64,000 nt of DNA, taken from assembly GCF_046545555.1 (NCBI RefSeq), contig NZ_JBHZTH010000004.1, forward strand, positions 186,001 through 250,000, read 5' to 3'. The notes under the pieces are model-generated. The model had not been told where the DNA came from, did not search any database, and worked only from the letters and a program-made list of their open reading frames with translations. Position numbers and translations under genes: made by a program. The DNA comes from Winogradskyella sp046545555 (GTDB lineage Bacteria > Bacteroidota > Bacteroidia > Flavobacteriales > Flavobacteriaceae). Below, one piece after another: positions 1 to 8,987 of this stretch. Every line of letters starts with the position of its first letter. Within the stretch, counting starts at the first letter, position 1.

Positions 1-1
1 T

Positions 2-820
2 GACCAAATTTTTAACACCTACAAACCAAAAATTGTATTTCATGCTGCAGCATATAAGCACGTCCCTTTAATGGAAAATAATCCTTTCGAAGCTGTGAGT
101 GTAAATATTGGAGGAACTAAAAATGTTGCCGACATTGCTGTTAAACATAGTGTTGATAAATTTGTTCTAATCTCTACTGACAAAGCGGTTAACCCAACAA
201 ATGTTATGGGAGCTACCAAACGTATCGCCGAACTTTATGTTACTTGTTTAAAAGGAAAAGGACATACTAAATTTATCACAACAAGATTTGGAAATGTTCT
301 AGGGTCTAATGGCTCAGTTATTCCGTTATTTAAAAAACAGATTGATAAAGGTGGACCTTTAACTGTTACACATAAAGATATTACGCGTTATTTTATGACA
401 ATTCCAGAAGCTTGTCAGCTAGTATTAGAAGCTGCCGCAATGGGTAATGGTGGTGAAATATTTGTATTTGATATGGGTGAACCAATTAAAATATTCAACT
501 TAGCGACTAACATGATTATTCTGTCTGGACTTCGGTATCCTGAAGATATTGATATTAAGATAACGGGGTTACGTCCAGGTGAAAAAATCTACGAAGAACT
601 ATTAGCTGATGGAGAAAACACTAAGAAAACATATCACGAAAAAATAATGATCGCTAAGTCAAGGCATATAGATATTGACAGTACAGAAAATCAAATCAAT
701 ACATTAACTTCTGTAAATTCCTTAACGCAACCGTTAGAAATAGTTTCTGCGATAAAGGCCTTAATACCAGAATATATATCTAATAACTCAACTTATGAGG
801 TTTTAGATTCTCAAAAATAA
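2..820 (+). CDS. Nucleotide-sugar epimerase/dehydratase, CapD/FlaA1 family (5' truncated by window edge)
   Basis: The frame is open from base 2, so the gene begins outside the window; 272 C-terminal residues are visible. The fragment starts with the family block VFHAAAYKHVPLMENNP, followed by ISTDKAVNPTNVMGATKR. In this block the catalytic Tyr of short-chain dehydrogenases is replaced by Met (MGATK), as in the long membrane-anchored WbpM/PglF/CapD type rather than the soluble PseB type. A GLRPGEKIYEELL segment follows, typical of the C-terminal substrate domain. The enzyme would modify UDP-N-acetylhexosamine, usually by 4,6-dehydration, at the start of capsule or O-glycan synthesis. It lies 22 bp before the Wza-like export gene and so is probably the distal sugar-synthesis gene of that operon. 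The N-terminal membrane half expected for the long type cannot be checked here. Confidence 0.88.
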   Translation, partial: DQIFNTYKPKIVFHAAAYKHVPLMENNPFEAVSVNIGGTKNVADIAVKHSVDKFVLISTDKAVNPTNVMGATKRIAELYVTCLKGKGHTKFITTRFGNVLGSNGSVIPLFKKQIDKGGPLTVTHKDITRYFMTIPEACQLVLEAAAMGNGGEIFVFDMGEPIKIFNLATNMIILSGLRYPEDIDIKITGLRPGEKIYEELLADGENTKKTYHEKIMIAKSRHIDIDSTENQINTLTSVNSLTQPLEIVSAIKALIPEYISNNSTYEVLDSQK

Positions 821-842
821 TTAACCATCACAAATAATAAAA

Positions 843-1619
843 ATGAAAACGCGTAATTTAATAATACCAATATTAGCAATACTAATGTTAATGTCCTGTG
901 GATCGAGAAAAAATCTTGTCTATTTTCAGGATGAACCCTTAGACGGAGGCGTTTTAATGTCAGAGCCAAAACAAATTATATATAAACCAGATGATTTACT
1001 TACAATTAATGTATCTGCTTTAGATCCCGATACAGTTAAACCGTTTAATCTCCCAGTTGTAGCTAATAATAGCGGTAGTGTAACAAGTGCACAAGGAGCT
1101 GTGCAGGTACAAACCTATTTAGTAGATTATAACGGAAACATCAACTTCCCTGTTTTAGGTAAATTAAAAGTTTCTGGGTTAAATAGAACTGAACTAACAG
1201 CTTTCTTAGTAGAACGCATTTCTGAATACGCATCAAACCCCATTGTAAATGTAAGATTAGCTAACTTTACAATTACTATTCTTGGAGAAGTGAGTAATCG
1301 TGGAACTTTTACTATTGAGGATGAAAGAATTACATTACTTGAAGCGTTAGGTTTAGCTGGTGATTTAACAATTTTCGGTAAAAGAAAAAATGTATTGCTT
1401 ATAAGAGAAATAGATGGTAAAAAGAAATTTGCTAAAGTAGATTTAACAACAGTAAATGCTGTTAATTCCCCAGTATATTACTTACAACAAAATGATGTTA
1501 TCTATGTTGAACCAAACAATGCTAGGATTCGTTCTTCTACGTATAACCAAAATAACGGAGTACTCATTTCTGCCATTGGAACTTTAACAACAATTATTGC
1601 AGTCTTTTTGGTAAAATAA
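843..1619 (+). CDS. Polysaccharide export lipoprotein, Wza/BexD-like (Poly_export + SLBB)
   Basis: 258 residues. A signal peptide ends in lipobox LMSC with the lipidated Cys at residue 19. The Poly_export domain follows (YKPDDLLTINVSALDPDTVKPFN), then SLBB-type beta-grasp segments (ITILGEVSNRGTF near residue 145). The last 20 residues form a hydrophobic segment ending in VFLVK, consistent with a C-terminal membrane anchor or the barrel-forming helix of Wza. In the family such proteins form the outer-membrane and periplasmic channel for capsule or exopolysaccharide. The gene is 21 bp upstream of the tyrosine-kinase/chain-length gene, the normal Wza-Wzc pairing. Confidence 0.9.
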   Translation: MKTRNLIIPILAILMLMSCGSRKNLVYFQDEPLDGGVLMSEPKQIIYKPDDLLTINVSALDPDTVKPFNLPVVANNSGSVTSAQGAVQVQTYLVDYNGNINFPVLGKLKVSGLNRTELTAFLVERISEYASNPIVNVRLANFTITILGEVSNRGTFTIEDERITLLEALGLAGDLTIFGKRKNVLLIREIDGKKKFAKVDLTTVNAVNSPVYYLQQNDVIYVEPNNARIRSSTYNQNNGVLISAIGTLTTIIAVFLVK

Positions 1620-1640
1620 CCACTTGATTTTTAATTTTTC

Positions 1641-4007
1641 ATGAAAAATAAAGCTAGTTCACCGACTAAAGATATTAAACAAGTATTAGAACTATTTCTT
1701 TCGTATTGGAAATGGATAATTCTATCTGTAATTGTTGCTTTACTTCTTGCGTTCACTTATTTGCGATATACGGCCTATACATACAAAGCCAATGCTACAA
1801 TAAAAATACAAGATGAGCAACAATCTACAAAACTACCAAGCCTAGAGGGTTTAGGGAGTAATGGTTTGTTCGCTGGTGGAACGGATAAAATTAAAGATGA
1901 GATTAGGGTTATTCAATCACGAGGTATTGCAGAAAAAATAATAAAAACACTCAAACTCAATATACGCTATTATGCAGAAGGGAAAATAAAAGAACAAGAA
2001 CTTTATAAAAACCCACCTGTTAGAGTTAATTTTTTCGCTAGCGATTCTGTTATAAATAAAGTAAAAGCAGCTTTATATATAAAAATTAAGTCATCTACAG
2101 AATTTTTATTATTCAAAGACAATCAAAAAACATTTTCAGAAAGAGATGATTCAGAAGGTAAACTCTATGCTTTTGGTGATAAAATTGACACAAGATATGG
2201 AGGGTTTGTTATTGTGCCAAATATTGGCGAAAATGCACCGGTTGTTGGTAGTAATCTTAAAATAGTAATCATACCTGTTTCTAATTTAGTTAATTACTAC
2301 TCTAACAGTGTGGCAATCTCAACTGAAAAAGGCTCTAGTGTTATTAAGTTAGAGTTAAAAGAAACAGTTGCTCAAAAAGCGGTTGATTATTTAGATCAAT
2401 TAATTTTAGAATATAATCGCGATGTGCTCTTTGACAAAGAAGAAGTAGTCAAGGTTACCTCAGATTTCATTAATAATAGATTAGAACAAGTATCAAGAGA
2501 GTTGAGTGATGTGGAGTCTAATGCAGAATTAATTCAAAAACAAAATAATCTTACGGCTCTTGACGCTCAAGCAAATATTAATATTCAAACTCGAAAGCAA
2601 TTAGATCAACAAATTTCTAATACATCTACTAATATCCAAATGATTTCTTATTTGCAAGAAGAATTAGAAGATGAGACTAAAATTAGTGATATGTTACCCG
2701 CTAATGTAGGTATTGGAGATTCAAACACATCACAGATTATTAAAAGTCATAATGAGCTAGTAGCGCAACGAGATAGATTATTAAGAAGTTCGAGTAATAA
2801 AAATCCTGTAGTTATCCAACTTAATAATCAAATAAATGTTTTAAAAAATAATCTTGAAAGTTCGCTACAGAGTATCAAGAAAACATCTGAATTAACTTTA
2901 ACAAATCTGAATACTGAAAGTAATAGAATTAGTGGTCAATTATACAGCGCACCGACAAAAGCAAGGAAGTTTAGAAGTATACAAAGACAACAAGATATAA
3001 AAGAATCACTTTATCTATATTTATTAGAAAAGCGAGAAGAATCTGCAATAAGATTTGGCATGTATACTCCAAATGCAAAAGTAATTGATAATGCGCATTC
3101 ATCATACAAACCGATCGCTCCAAACGTTATAATTACTTATTTAGCGGCTTTAATTCTAGGATTATTATTACCAATAGGCTTTGTATATTTAATTGACTTA
3201 TTAGACACAAAACTTTACTCAAAAAATGATCTTGTTGAGGTTCTCAACGTCCCTTACTTAGGAGATATACCAAAGTCGTCAAAGAAAGAAAAGTTAGTTA
3301 AAAAGACGGATTATACTCCTAAAGCAGAGGCCTTCAGGATTGTAAGATCCAACATTGATTTTAGCCTTAAAAATATTAAAGGTAAAGCTAAAAAGATATT
3401 TATCACTTCTACAAAAGCACAAGAAGGTAAATCTCATACTAGCACAAACTTAGCGACATCAATTTCGTATTCAAGTAAATCTGTTCTTTTAATAGAAATG
3501 GACATTAGGGTTCCAAAAATATTAGACTATTTAGGATTTAAGGACACACCAGAAAAAGGCTTGTCAGATTATATTGCTGATAAAACGCTCAAGCCCAATG
3601 ATGTGATTTTTAAACATAAAGAAAATAAATATTTAGATATTATTCCTTCCGGTACAATACCTCCGAATCCTTCAGAATTATTAATGAGCGATCGGGTTAC
3701 TGAACTTTTTGATTATTTTGAAAACAAATATGATTATATTATTGCTGATACATCCGCTGTTGGCTTGGTTAGTGATACATTATTAATATCACACTTTGCA
3801 GATATATTTGTTTATGTAGTAAGTGCAAATAATGTAGATAAGCGAAAACTAGTGCATGTTGCACAAACATTATATGACGAGAAAAGGTTGCCAAATATGA
3901 CTATGCTATTAAATGGTGTAAAATCTAAGACTGGTGGATACGGTTATGGTTATGGTTATGGTACTGATCCTGCAAACAAGAAAAAATGGTTTCAGTTTTG
4001 GAAATAA
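1641..4007 (+). CDS. Wzc-like polysaccharide co-polymerase with C-terminal BY-kinase domain
   Basis: 788 residues. There is one membrane segment at about 30-48, a Wzz-type periplasmic domain with long coiled-coil stretches (about 275-460), a second membrane segment at about 493-517, and a cytosolic BY-kinase domain from about 570. The P-loop is STKAQEGKSHTST (about 588-600), the A' motif is LLIEMDIR and the Walker B is IIADTSAVG. The tail carries the tyrosine cluster GGYGYGYGYGTDP near 765-777, the usual autophosphorylation site. The protein should control chain length and export with the Wza-like partner just upstream. The A' motif has Glu where Asp is usual (LLIDxDxR), and the switch region has SA instead of PP; both are noted as variations, not proof of inactivity. 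It is the last gene of the operon and is followed by a terminator. Confidence 0.92.
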   Translation: MKNKASSPTKDIKQVLELFLSYWKWIILSVIVALLLAFTYLRYTAYTYKANATIKIQDEQQSTKLPSLEGLGSNGLFAGGTDKIKDEIRVIQSRGIAEKIIKTLKLNIRYYAEGKIKEQELYKNPPVRVNFFASDSVINKVKAALYIKIKSSTEFLLFKDNQKTFSERDDSEGKLYAFGDKIDTRYGGFVIVPNIGENAPVVGSNLKIVIIPVSNLVNYYSNSVAISTEKGSSVIKLELKETVAQKAVDYLDQLILEYNRDVLFDKEEVVKVTSDFINNRLEQVSRELSDVESNAELIQKQNNLTALDAQANINIQTRKQLDQQISNTSTNIQMISYLQEELEDETKISDMLPANVGIGDSNTSQIIKSHNELVAQRDRLLRSSSNKNPVVIQLNNQINVLKNNLESSLQSIKKTSELTLTNLNTESNRISGQLYSAPTKARKFRSIQRQQDIKESLYLYLLEKREESAIRFGMYTPNAKVIDNAHSSYKPIAPNVIITYLAALILGLLLPIGFVYLIDLLDTKLYSKNDLVEVLNVPYLGDIPKSSKKEKLVKKTDYTPKAEAFRIVRSNIDFSLKNIKGKAKKIFITSTKAQEGKSHTSTNLATSISYSSKSVLLIEMDIRVPKILDYLGFKDTPEKGLSDYIADKTLKPNDVIFKHKENKYLDIIPSGTIPPNPSELLMSDRVTELFDYFENKYDYIIADTSAVGLVSDTLLISHFADIFVYVVSANNVDKRKLVHVAQTLYDEKRLPNMTMLLNGVKSKTGGYGYGYGYGTDPANKKKWFQFWK

Positions 4008-4032
4008 ATCCATTTGAAAATATATTATAAAA

Positions 4033-4062
4033 AAAAGCCTCATTCTAATAGTTGAGGCTTTT
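4033..4062. terminator. Bidirectional rho-independent terminator
   Basis: AAAAGCCTCA and TGAGGCTTTT form a perfect 10-bp stem with a 10-nt loop. A-rich and T-rich flanks give a U-run on both strands. It sits between the capsule kinase gene (+) and the proline dehydrogenase gene (-), which converge here. Confidence 0.88.
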
Positions 4063-4065
4063 CTT

Positions 4066-5238
4066 TTATATTTTACGGCGTTTCCGTTCAGACTTCAGTA
4101 AGACTAATTCTCTATTAGTCTGCCCGGCAACAGAAGTGTTCTCTTCTGCCCTTCTTATTAAATAAGGCATAACATCTTTAACAGGTCCAAAAGGAATATA
4201 TTTTGCAACATTATAACCTTGTGCAGCTAGATTAAAGCTAATATGATCACTCATGCCGTATAACTGCCCAAACCACACATTATTATCTTGCTTATCAATC
4301 TTTTTTTCTTCCATTAAATCCATAGCCAAATAACAGCTATGCTCATTGTGGGTTCCTATAAAAACAGATATATCGTTTAGGTTTTCTAAGATATAAACAA
4401 GGGTTTCATTAAAATTAGCGTCGGTAGCAGCCTTGTTTTCGCAAATTGGCGAAGTATATTCTCTTTCTTCTGCTCTAAGGCGCTCTTTTTCCATGTAAGC
4501 GCCTCTTACAATCTTCATTCCTATTTTAAAATCTTCTGCTTTACCTCTTTCATGCAAATCTTTAAGATACTCCAAGCGATCCCATCTGTAACATTGTAAT
4601 GTATTATAAACTATGGTTTTTTCTCTATTATACTTGCGCATCATTGATTCAACTAAATCATCAGCAGCATCTTGCATCCAACTTTCCTCACCATCAATTA
4701 ATACTTCTACATCTTTTGATTCAGCTAGACTGCAGACGGCATCAAATCGAGATACAATTCTATTCCACTCGTCATTCTCATCTGCAGTTAACTTTATACC
4801 TTCTGTCTTCTTTTGATATAATGCAAAACGACCAAAACCCGTAGGTTTAAATACAACTATGGGCATAGCCTCTTTTTCATCACAAAAATTAATGATCTTT
4901 AAAATTTTTTCTAACGCATTATCAAATTGATTTTCCACTTCCTTCCCTTCTACCGAATAATCTAAAACAGAGCTTACAGACTTTGTAAAAAGTTTATCAA
5001 TAACCGGTAAACAATCGTCTTCGCTAACTCCACCACAAAAATGGTCAAAAACAGTTGACCGAATTAATCCTTCTACTGGTAAGTTTGCTTTTAAAGCAAA
5101 GTTAGTGGCGGCAGTTCCTATTCGCACCAATGGTTGAGAAGAAATCATCTTAAACAAAAAATAAGCACGTTCTAATTCAGAATCTGATTTTAAACTAAAT
5201 GCGGTGCTCGTATTTTCAAAAAGTGAACGATTTATCAT
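4066..5238 (-). CDS. Proline dehydrogenase (single-domain PRODH)
   Basis: 390 residues from the ATG chosen here. A longer frame would begin at a TTG at 5259 (MQYTDDI...), but the conserved N terminus MINRSLFENTSTAF argues for 5238. It oxidises proline to pyrroline-5-carboxylate with FAD at the membrane. Family marks are KIVRGAYMEKERLRA near residue 235 (substrate and FAD site), FIGTHNEHS, QLYGMSDHISFNLA, and the C-terminal Y(I)PFGPV...YLIRRAEEN signature that binds the proline carboxylate. No P5C dehydrogenase domain is fused, and none is adjacent. The gene is monocistronic and divergent from aroB. Confidence 0.93.
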   Translation of the reverse strand: MINRSLFENTSTAFSLKSDSELERAYFLFKMISSQPLVRIGTAATNFALKANLPVEGLIRSTVFDHFCGGVSEDDCLPVIDKLFTKSVSSVLDYSVEGKEVENQFDNALEKILKIINFCDEKEAMPIVVFKPTGFGRFALYQKKTEGIKLTADENDEWNRIVSRFDAVCSLAESKDVEVLIDGEESWMQDAADDLVESMMRKYNREKTIVYNTLQCYRWDRLEYLKDLHERGKAEDFKIGMKIVRGAYMEKERLRAEEREYTSPICENKAATDANFNETLVYILENLNDISVFIGTHNEHSCYLAMDLMEEKKIDKQDNNVWFGQLYGMSDHISFNLAAQGYNVAKYIPFGPVKDVMPYLIRRAEENTSVAGQTNRELVLLKSERKRRKI

Positions 5239-5336
5239 AATATCATCTGTATACTGCAAATATATTTAATCTGCTTGGTATTATTTTCTAAAAAAACTAA
5301 GTATTTTCACATCATTAATTTTAGGACTTTTTTCAT

Positions 5337-6407
5337 ATGAAATCCATCGTTACCAAAAATGCCATAGTTCACTTTAATTCTGAAGTTTATGTAGAATTAA
5401 ACAACTATGTAAAGACATCAAATCCTTCAATAATATTTGTACTCGTCGATACCAATACGCACGAATATTGTTTACCTAATTTCCTCGCACAATTAGAGTC
5501 TGGAGATATCGTAGTAGAAGTTATGGAAATGCCAGAAGGCGAAGACCATAAAACTATCGATATATGCACAGGTGTATGGGAAGCATTGTCAGATTATAAT
5601 GCAGATAGAAAAAGTCTTCTTATTAATTTGGGAGGTGGTGTTGTAACAGATTTAGGTGGTTTCGTTGCTAGCACTTACATGAGAGGCATAGATTATATAA
5701 ATGTACCTACATCCTTGTTAGCGATGGTAGATGCTTCAGTTGGTGGTAAAACTGGTGTGGACTTAGGTCATTTAAAAAACCAAATAGGAATTATTAGCGA
5801 AGGTAGTATGGTACTAATAGATACTTCATTTCTAAGTACATTACCTCAAAATCAAATGGTGTCAGGTTATGCTGAAATGCTGAAACATGGATTAATTTAC
5901 AATAAAGGCTATTGGGATACGCTTACTAATTTACAAGACCTAGATATTTCTCATTTAGATCAATTAATATACGATTCTGTTATTATAAAAAACAAAGTGG
6001 TTAGTGAAGATCCTACAGAACAGGGCTTACGTAAGATTTTAAATTTTGGTCATACCCTCGGCCATGCCATTGAAAGTTATTTTCTAGGTAATGCAGACAA
6101 AACCCCTTTATTGCATGGCGAGGCTATTGCAATAGGTATGATTTTAGAAGCCTACATTTCTACCAAGATTTGCAGTTTGGCGCCTAAGGAATTTTTAGAT
6201 ATTAAAAATAGTATTTTAAAAACCTTCTCTAAGGCTTTAATCACTGAAAGAGATATCGAAATTATTATAGGTCTATTAAAGCACGATAAGAAAAATAGTT
6301 ATGGCAAGGTTAGATTTGTTCTTTTAGAAGCTATCGGTCAGCCTAAAATAAACTGTGAAGTAGATAATACAATCATTCTTGAAGCTTTTAAAGATTACAT
6401 AGGTTAG
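5337..6407 (+). CDS. aroB: 3-dehydroquinate synthase
   Basis: 356 residues, the normal family length. It converts DAHP to 3-dehydroquinate (shikimate pathway, step 2), using NAD and a divalent metal. The Rossmann part contains LINLGGGVVTDLGGFVAS and the active-site block VPTSLLAMVDASVGGKTGVD. The three metal ligands are visible as Glu in SGYAEMLKHGLI, His in LNFGHTLGHAIE and His in LLHGEAIAIGM. Its 3' end overlaps the convergent DinB-like gene by 4 bp, so no terminator separates the two. Confidence 0.96.
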   Translation: MKSIVTKNAIVHFNSEVYVELNNYVKTSNPSIIFVLVDTNTHEYCLPNFLAQLESGDIVVEVMEMPEGEDHKTIDICTGVWEALSDYNADRKSLLINLGGGVVTDLGGFVASTYMRGIDYINVPTSLLAMVDASVGGKTGVDLGHLKNQIGIISEGSMVLIDTSFLSTLPQNQMVSGYAEMLKHGLIYNKGYWDTLTNLQDLDISHLDQLIYDSVIIKNKVVSEDPTEQGLRKILNFGHTLGHAIESYFLGNADKTPLLHGEAIAIGMILEAYISTKICSLAPKEFLDIKNSILKTFSKALITERDIEIIIGLLKHDKKNSYGKVRFVLLEAIGQPKINCEVDNTIILEAFKDYIG

Positions 6408-6919
6408 AAATACCTCTCTTTTATTATTTGATTATGATGGTTCTCATGACCTGTAATTATATAACCTATGGCTCTTACTGATACTGGTGAGCCACTAGCC
6501 ATACCTATATGTCTTAATACATCGTCTTCATAACTCTTAAAAAGTGAAATTGTAGCGAGTCTAACAGATTTGTATTCTTCAATTAAACTTTCTAAAGATC
6601 TTTTTTCCGCATAACAATTAGCAACATAGTCATCTTGTTCAAAACCTGCTATTGCGGTCGTATCTTTCCTTCCAATTCTTAAAGCACGATAAGAAAATAT
6701 GCGTTCTGTATCAATAATATGTAATAAAATATCTTTTATTGTCCATTTGCCAGCCTCATAGGCATAGCTATGCTTTTCATTAGGAAGGTTAGAATAAAAA
6801 TTCACTACAGTATCTAAATTCTGCTTTAAACCCTTTACAATATCTACATCAGTTGCTTTATCAATATAAACTGCATAGTAAGGATTAAATTCTCCTGTAT
6901 TTAAAGTATTTGAAAGCAT
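6404..6919 (-). CDS. DinB-family (DinB_2) putative metal-dependent protein
   Basis: 171 residues. A four-helix-bundle protein of the DinB/YfiT type. The helix-1 motif AGKWTIKDILLHIIDTERIFSYRALRIGR and the C-terminal GHENHHNQIIKERYF carry the three widely spaced His residues that bind metal in this superfamily. Members include thiol transferases and damage-inducible proteins; the substrate cannot be told from sequence. It lies downstream of the Lrp-type regulator on the same strand, but a terminator hairpin at 6944-6967 separates them. Confidence 0.82.
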   Translation of the reverse strand: MLSNTLNTGEFNPYYAVYIDKATDVDIVKGLKQNLDTVVNFYSNLPNEKHSYAYEAGKWTIKDILLHIIDTERIFSYRALRIGRKDTTAIAGFEQDDYVANCYAEKRSLESLIEEYKSVRLATISLFKSYEDDVLRHIGMASGSPVSVRAIGYIITGHENHHNQIIKERYF

Positions 6920-6943
6920 GTAATTAAAGTTTTAAATAAAAAG

Positions 6944-6967
6944 ACCCTCAGCTAAACACTAAGGGCC
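6944..6967 (-). terminator. Terminator after the Lrp/AsnC gene
   Basis: On the minus strand CCCTTAG and CTGAGGG (one G-T pair) form a stem with a 7-nt loop, followed by a TTTTTATTT run. It lies 25 bp past the stop of the regulator gene at 6992. Confidence 0.7.
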
Positions 6968-6991
6968 ATAATCGCTATTTATAGTATTAGT

Positions 6992-7471
6992 TTATAACTC
7001 ATTAAAGATGGTATGCATCAATCGCTTTTTATCGTTGATACTTTCCTCTAATGAAATCATAGTTTCTGTTCGGTAAACTCCCTCAATATCATCTAACATA
7101 AAGATAATCTCTTTTGCGTGCATGGTATCGTTAGCTCTAATTTTACAAAAGATATTAAATTTACCCGTCGTAATATGGGCCACTGTCACATAAGGAATAT
7201 TATTAATGCGCTCTAAGACAAATTTAGTCTGAGAGGTATTCTGTAAAAACACACCTACATACGCTATAAATGAATATCCTAATTTCTTATAATCTAATGT
7301 TAATGATGATCCTTTAATAATACCTGCTTCTTCCATTTTCTTTACACGCACATGCACTGTACCTGCGGAAATTAATAACTTTTTAGCAATATCCGTAAAA
7401 GGAATACGGGTATTATCTATAAGCATATCTAAGATTTGGTGGTCAACTTCGTCTAATTTAAATTTTGCCAT
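6992..7471 (-). CDS. Lrp/AsnC-family transcriptional regulator
   Basis: 159 residues, standard length. The N-terminal winged helix reads LDEVDHQILDMLIDNTRIPFTDIAKKL, with the recognition helix in ISAGTVHVRVKKMEEAGIIKG. The C-terminal RAM/ligand domain follows (SFIAYVGVFL, VTVAHITTGKFNIFCKIRA, IEGVYRTETMISLEES). Such proteins sense amino acids or related effectors as octamers. The target is unknown; the nearest amino-acid gene is proline dehydrogenase 1.7 kb away and not linked. A TATTTTTG -7 box lies 27 nt upstream. Confidence 0.9.
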   Translation of the reverse strand: MAKFKLDEVDHQILDMLIDNTRIPFTDIAKKLLISAGTVHVRVKKMEEAGIIKGSSLTLDYKKLGYSFIAYVGVFLQNTSQTKFVLERINNIPYVTVAHITTGKFNIFCKIRANDTMHAKEIIFMLDDIEGVYRTETMISLEESINDKKRLMHTIFNEL

Positions 7472-7497
7472 AATTGTTGAATTCTTTAAGCTTTATG

Positions 7498-7505
7498 CAA
7501 AAATA
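7498..7505 (-). promoter_or_regulatory. -7 promoter box of the Lrp/AsnC gene
   Basis: TATTTTTG on the minus strand matches TAnnTTTG. A TTG lies about 15 nt further upstream, slightly closer than the usual 17-23. Confidence 0.5.
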
Positions 7506-7546
7506 AAGGATTTTTATTAACAAATACGCATTAAAATTGAGTTATT

Positions 7547-8692
7547 TTAAGGTTTTAGTGATATTCTTTCATTATTTATGAATACGAAATCGATTTCGTC
7601 GCCTACATTTAGCATTCGGTTTTGAGAGTTTTCAACAAAAGCCTTATTAGCATCAATTTCTCTGTGCCCATAAAATTGGTCTAATTTTGCGATATTAGCT
7701 ACAACAGGAATAAATTCAATTTTACTATTAACCAGTTTTTCTTCATATTGAATAGCTAAATCTAAGGACTTCGAATTTTCACCTTCTATTTTTACATTAC
7801 GGATAATGATATCATAAAACTGTTTTCTATTTTCTGGTATTTTGAGGTAAGATTTATAATCTAATATATCTCGTCCTAATGCTATTGTATTTAAACCTTT
7901 TAGAATTGAACAAAAAATTAATCGTCTCACCACCTCTCTATCATAATCATTAGGACAATGACCCGCTTCATATAACAACGTTGGCACATTCATATTTTGA
8001 AACGTATCACCAACACAGTTTAAGTTAAAACCATCATCGTACCTTGCTATTCCTCCTGGCACTGCAGATTGCATCATTTCATTAATCTTCGCTATTATAG
8101 ACATAGAAATTTTTCTATTCTCAGTTAATGTTCGTTCTTCATCCTGCGATGGAGACAAAAATGATAAGCTTGAAGATATTTTACTATCACCAACATTATA
8201 TATTGTACGCTGCCCATGAAGGTTAAAACAGTAATCTGGCTTAAACTCATCATAGGTATTCCGCAAAACTTTACTTTCCGGTTGCGTAAGTTGTTGAGCG
8301 TCTCTATTTAAGTCTACCTCGTTGGCATTTAATCTCGTATAACGCTGAGCACCATCTGGATTTAATATTGGAATTATCATTAAAGTGCAAGCATCTAAAA
8401 TTGTGCTAGGTATAGCATTGTTTGTCATAAATAGATTAAAACAATCAAAAAGTGCCTTTGTTGTTGTAGATTCATTACCATGCATTTGAGACCATAATAG
8501 AATTTTCTTCGGACCAGTCCCAAATTTTAAACTGTAAATTGACCTATTTTCTACTGAACTTCCGATAGTAGAAATTACAGATTTTGGAAACCTCACAAAA
8601 CATTTTTCTATATCAGAATTGGTAATATAACGTCCAAACAATTCTGGCGTTTTAACTAAAGAATAAATACTATTTAAATGTTCTAAATTCAT
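7547..8692 (-). CDS. M14-family zinc carboxypeptidase
   Basis: 381 residues from the ATG at 8692 (MNLEHLNSIYS). An ATG at 8725 would add 11 hydrophobic residues but would put one operator-like repeat inside the gene. Zinc ligands are visible as His71 and Glu74 (QMHGNES) and His159 (NLHGQ), with the substrate Arg in LNRD (130) and the general-base Glu242 (LYEAGH). The motif NPDGAQRYTRLNANEVDLNRD is characteristic of M14 enzymes. No export signal is convincing from the shorter start, so a cytosolic peptidase acting on small peptides or conjugates is likely. Divergent from an XRE regulator; both promoters carry the same dyad. Confidence 0.88.
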   Translation of the reverse strand: MNLEHLNSIYSLVKTPELFGRYITNSDIEKCFVRFPKSVISTIGSSVENRSIYSLKFGTGPKKILLWSQMHGNESTTTKALFDCFNLFMTNNAIPSTILDACTLMIIPILNPDGAQRYTRLNANEVDLNRDAQQLTQPESKVLRNTYDEFKPDYCFNLHGQRTIYNVGDSKISSSLSFLSPSQDEERTLTENRKISMSIIAKINEMMQSAVPGGIARYDDGFNLNCVGDTFQNMNVPTLLYEAGHCPNDYDREVVRRLIFCSILKGLNTIALGRDILDYKSYLKIPENRKQFYDIIIRNVKIEGENSKSLDLAIQYEEKLVNSKIEFIPVVANIAKLDQFYGHREIDANKAFVENSQNRMLNVGDEIDFVFINNERISLKP

Positions 8693-8709
8693 TAACAATA
8701 CAAATTGAA

Positions 8710-8745
8710 TTACAAATGTAATCATTTGATAATTTACAAATGTAA
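8710..8745 (-). promoter_or_regulatory. Two direct copies of dyad TTACATTTGTAA upstream of the M14 gene
   Basis: TTACATTTGTAA occurs on the minus strand at 8710-8721 and 8734-8745, exactly 24 bp apart. Each contains TACATTTG, a perfect TAnnTTTG box, so the copies may be tandem promoter boxes, an operator, or both. A near-identical copy (TTACTTTTGTAA) sits at 8957-8968 on the other strand, before the XRE gene. Confidence 0.55.
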
Positions 8746-8880
8746 ACGCTTAAAATAATCCTATTTGTTACATTATTAAACAAAATATTACAATGATACA
8801 CCCGAACCGTTCGCAGCTATTGAAAAATATTCAATACGAATCATTTTTGGTTTTTATTTTATTGTATTTCAGTATTTTAT

Positions 8881-8911
8881 AAACATTTATCAATGTTTTA
8901 ATTTAAACATT
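8881..8911. repeat. Alternating inverted repeats AAACATT / AATGTTT / AAACATT
   Basis: AAACATT (8881-8887), AATGTTT (8892-8898) and AAACATT (8905-8911) lie in a row. The middle element can pair with either neighbour. This is in the divergent intergenic region before the XRE gene; the function is unknown. Confidence 0.5.
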
Positions 8912-8956
8912 AAAATACTAATTTTTAATATTAGGACCTAATTACAATACTATTGT

Positions 8957-8968
8957 TTACTTTTGTAA
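8957..8968 (+). promoter_or_regulatory. -7 box and dyad of the XRE gene
   Basis: TTACTTTTGTAA contains TACTTTTG (TAnnTTTG) at 8958-8965, 22 nt before the ATG at 8988. It differs by one base from the two copies before the M14 gene. Confidence 0.6.
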
Positions 8969-8987
8969 CGTTATTTACACTAATAAC

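Noticed and set aside
4599..4844. Plus-strand frames within proline dehydrogenase
   Set aside because: The opposite strand carries conserved PRODH motifs at the same positions; these frames are shadows.
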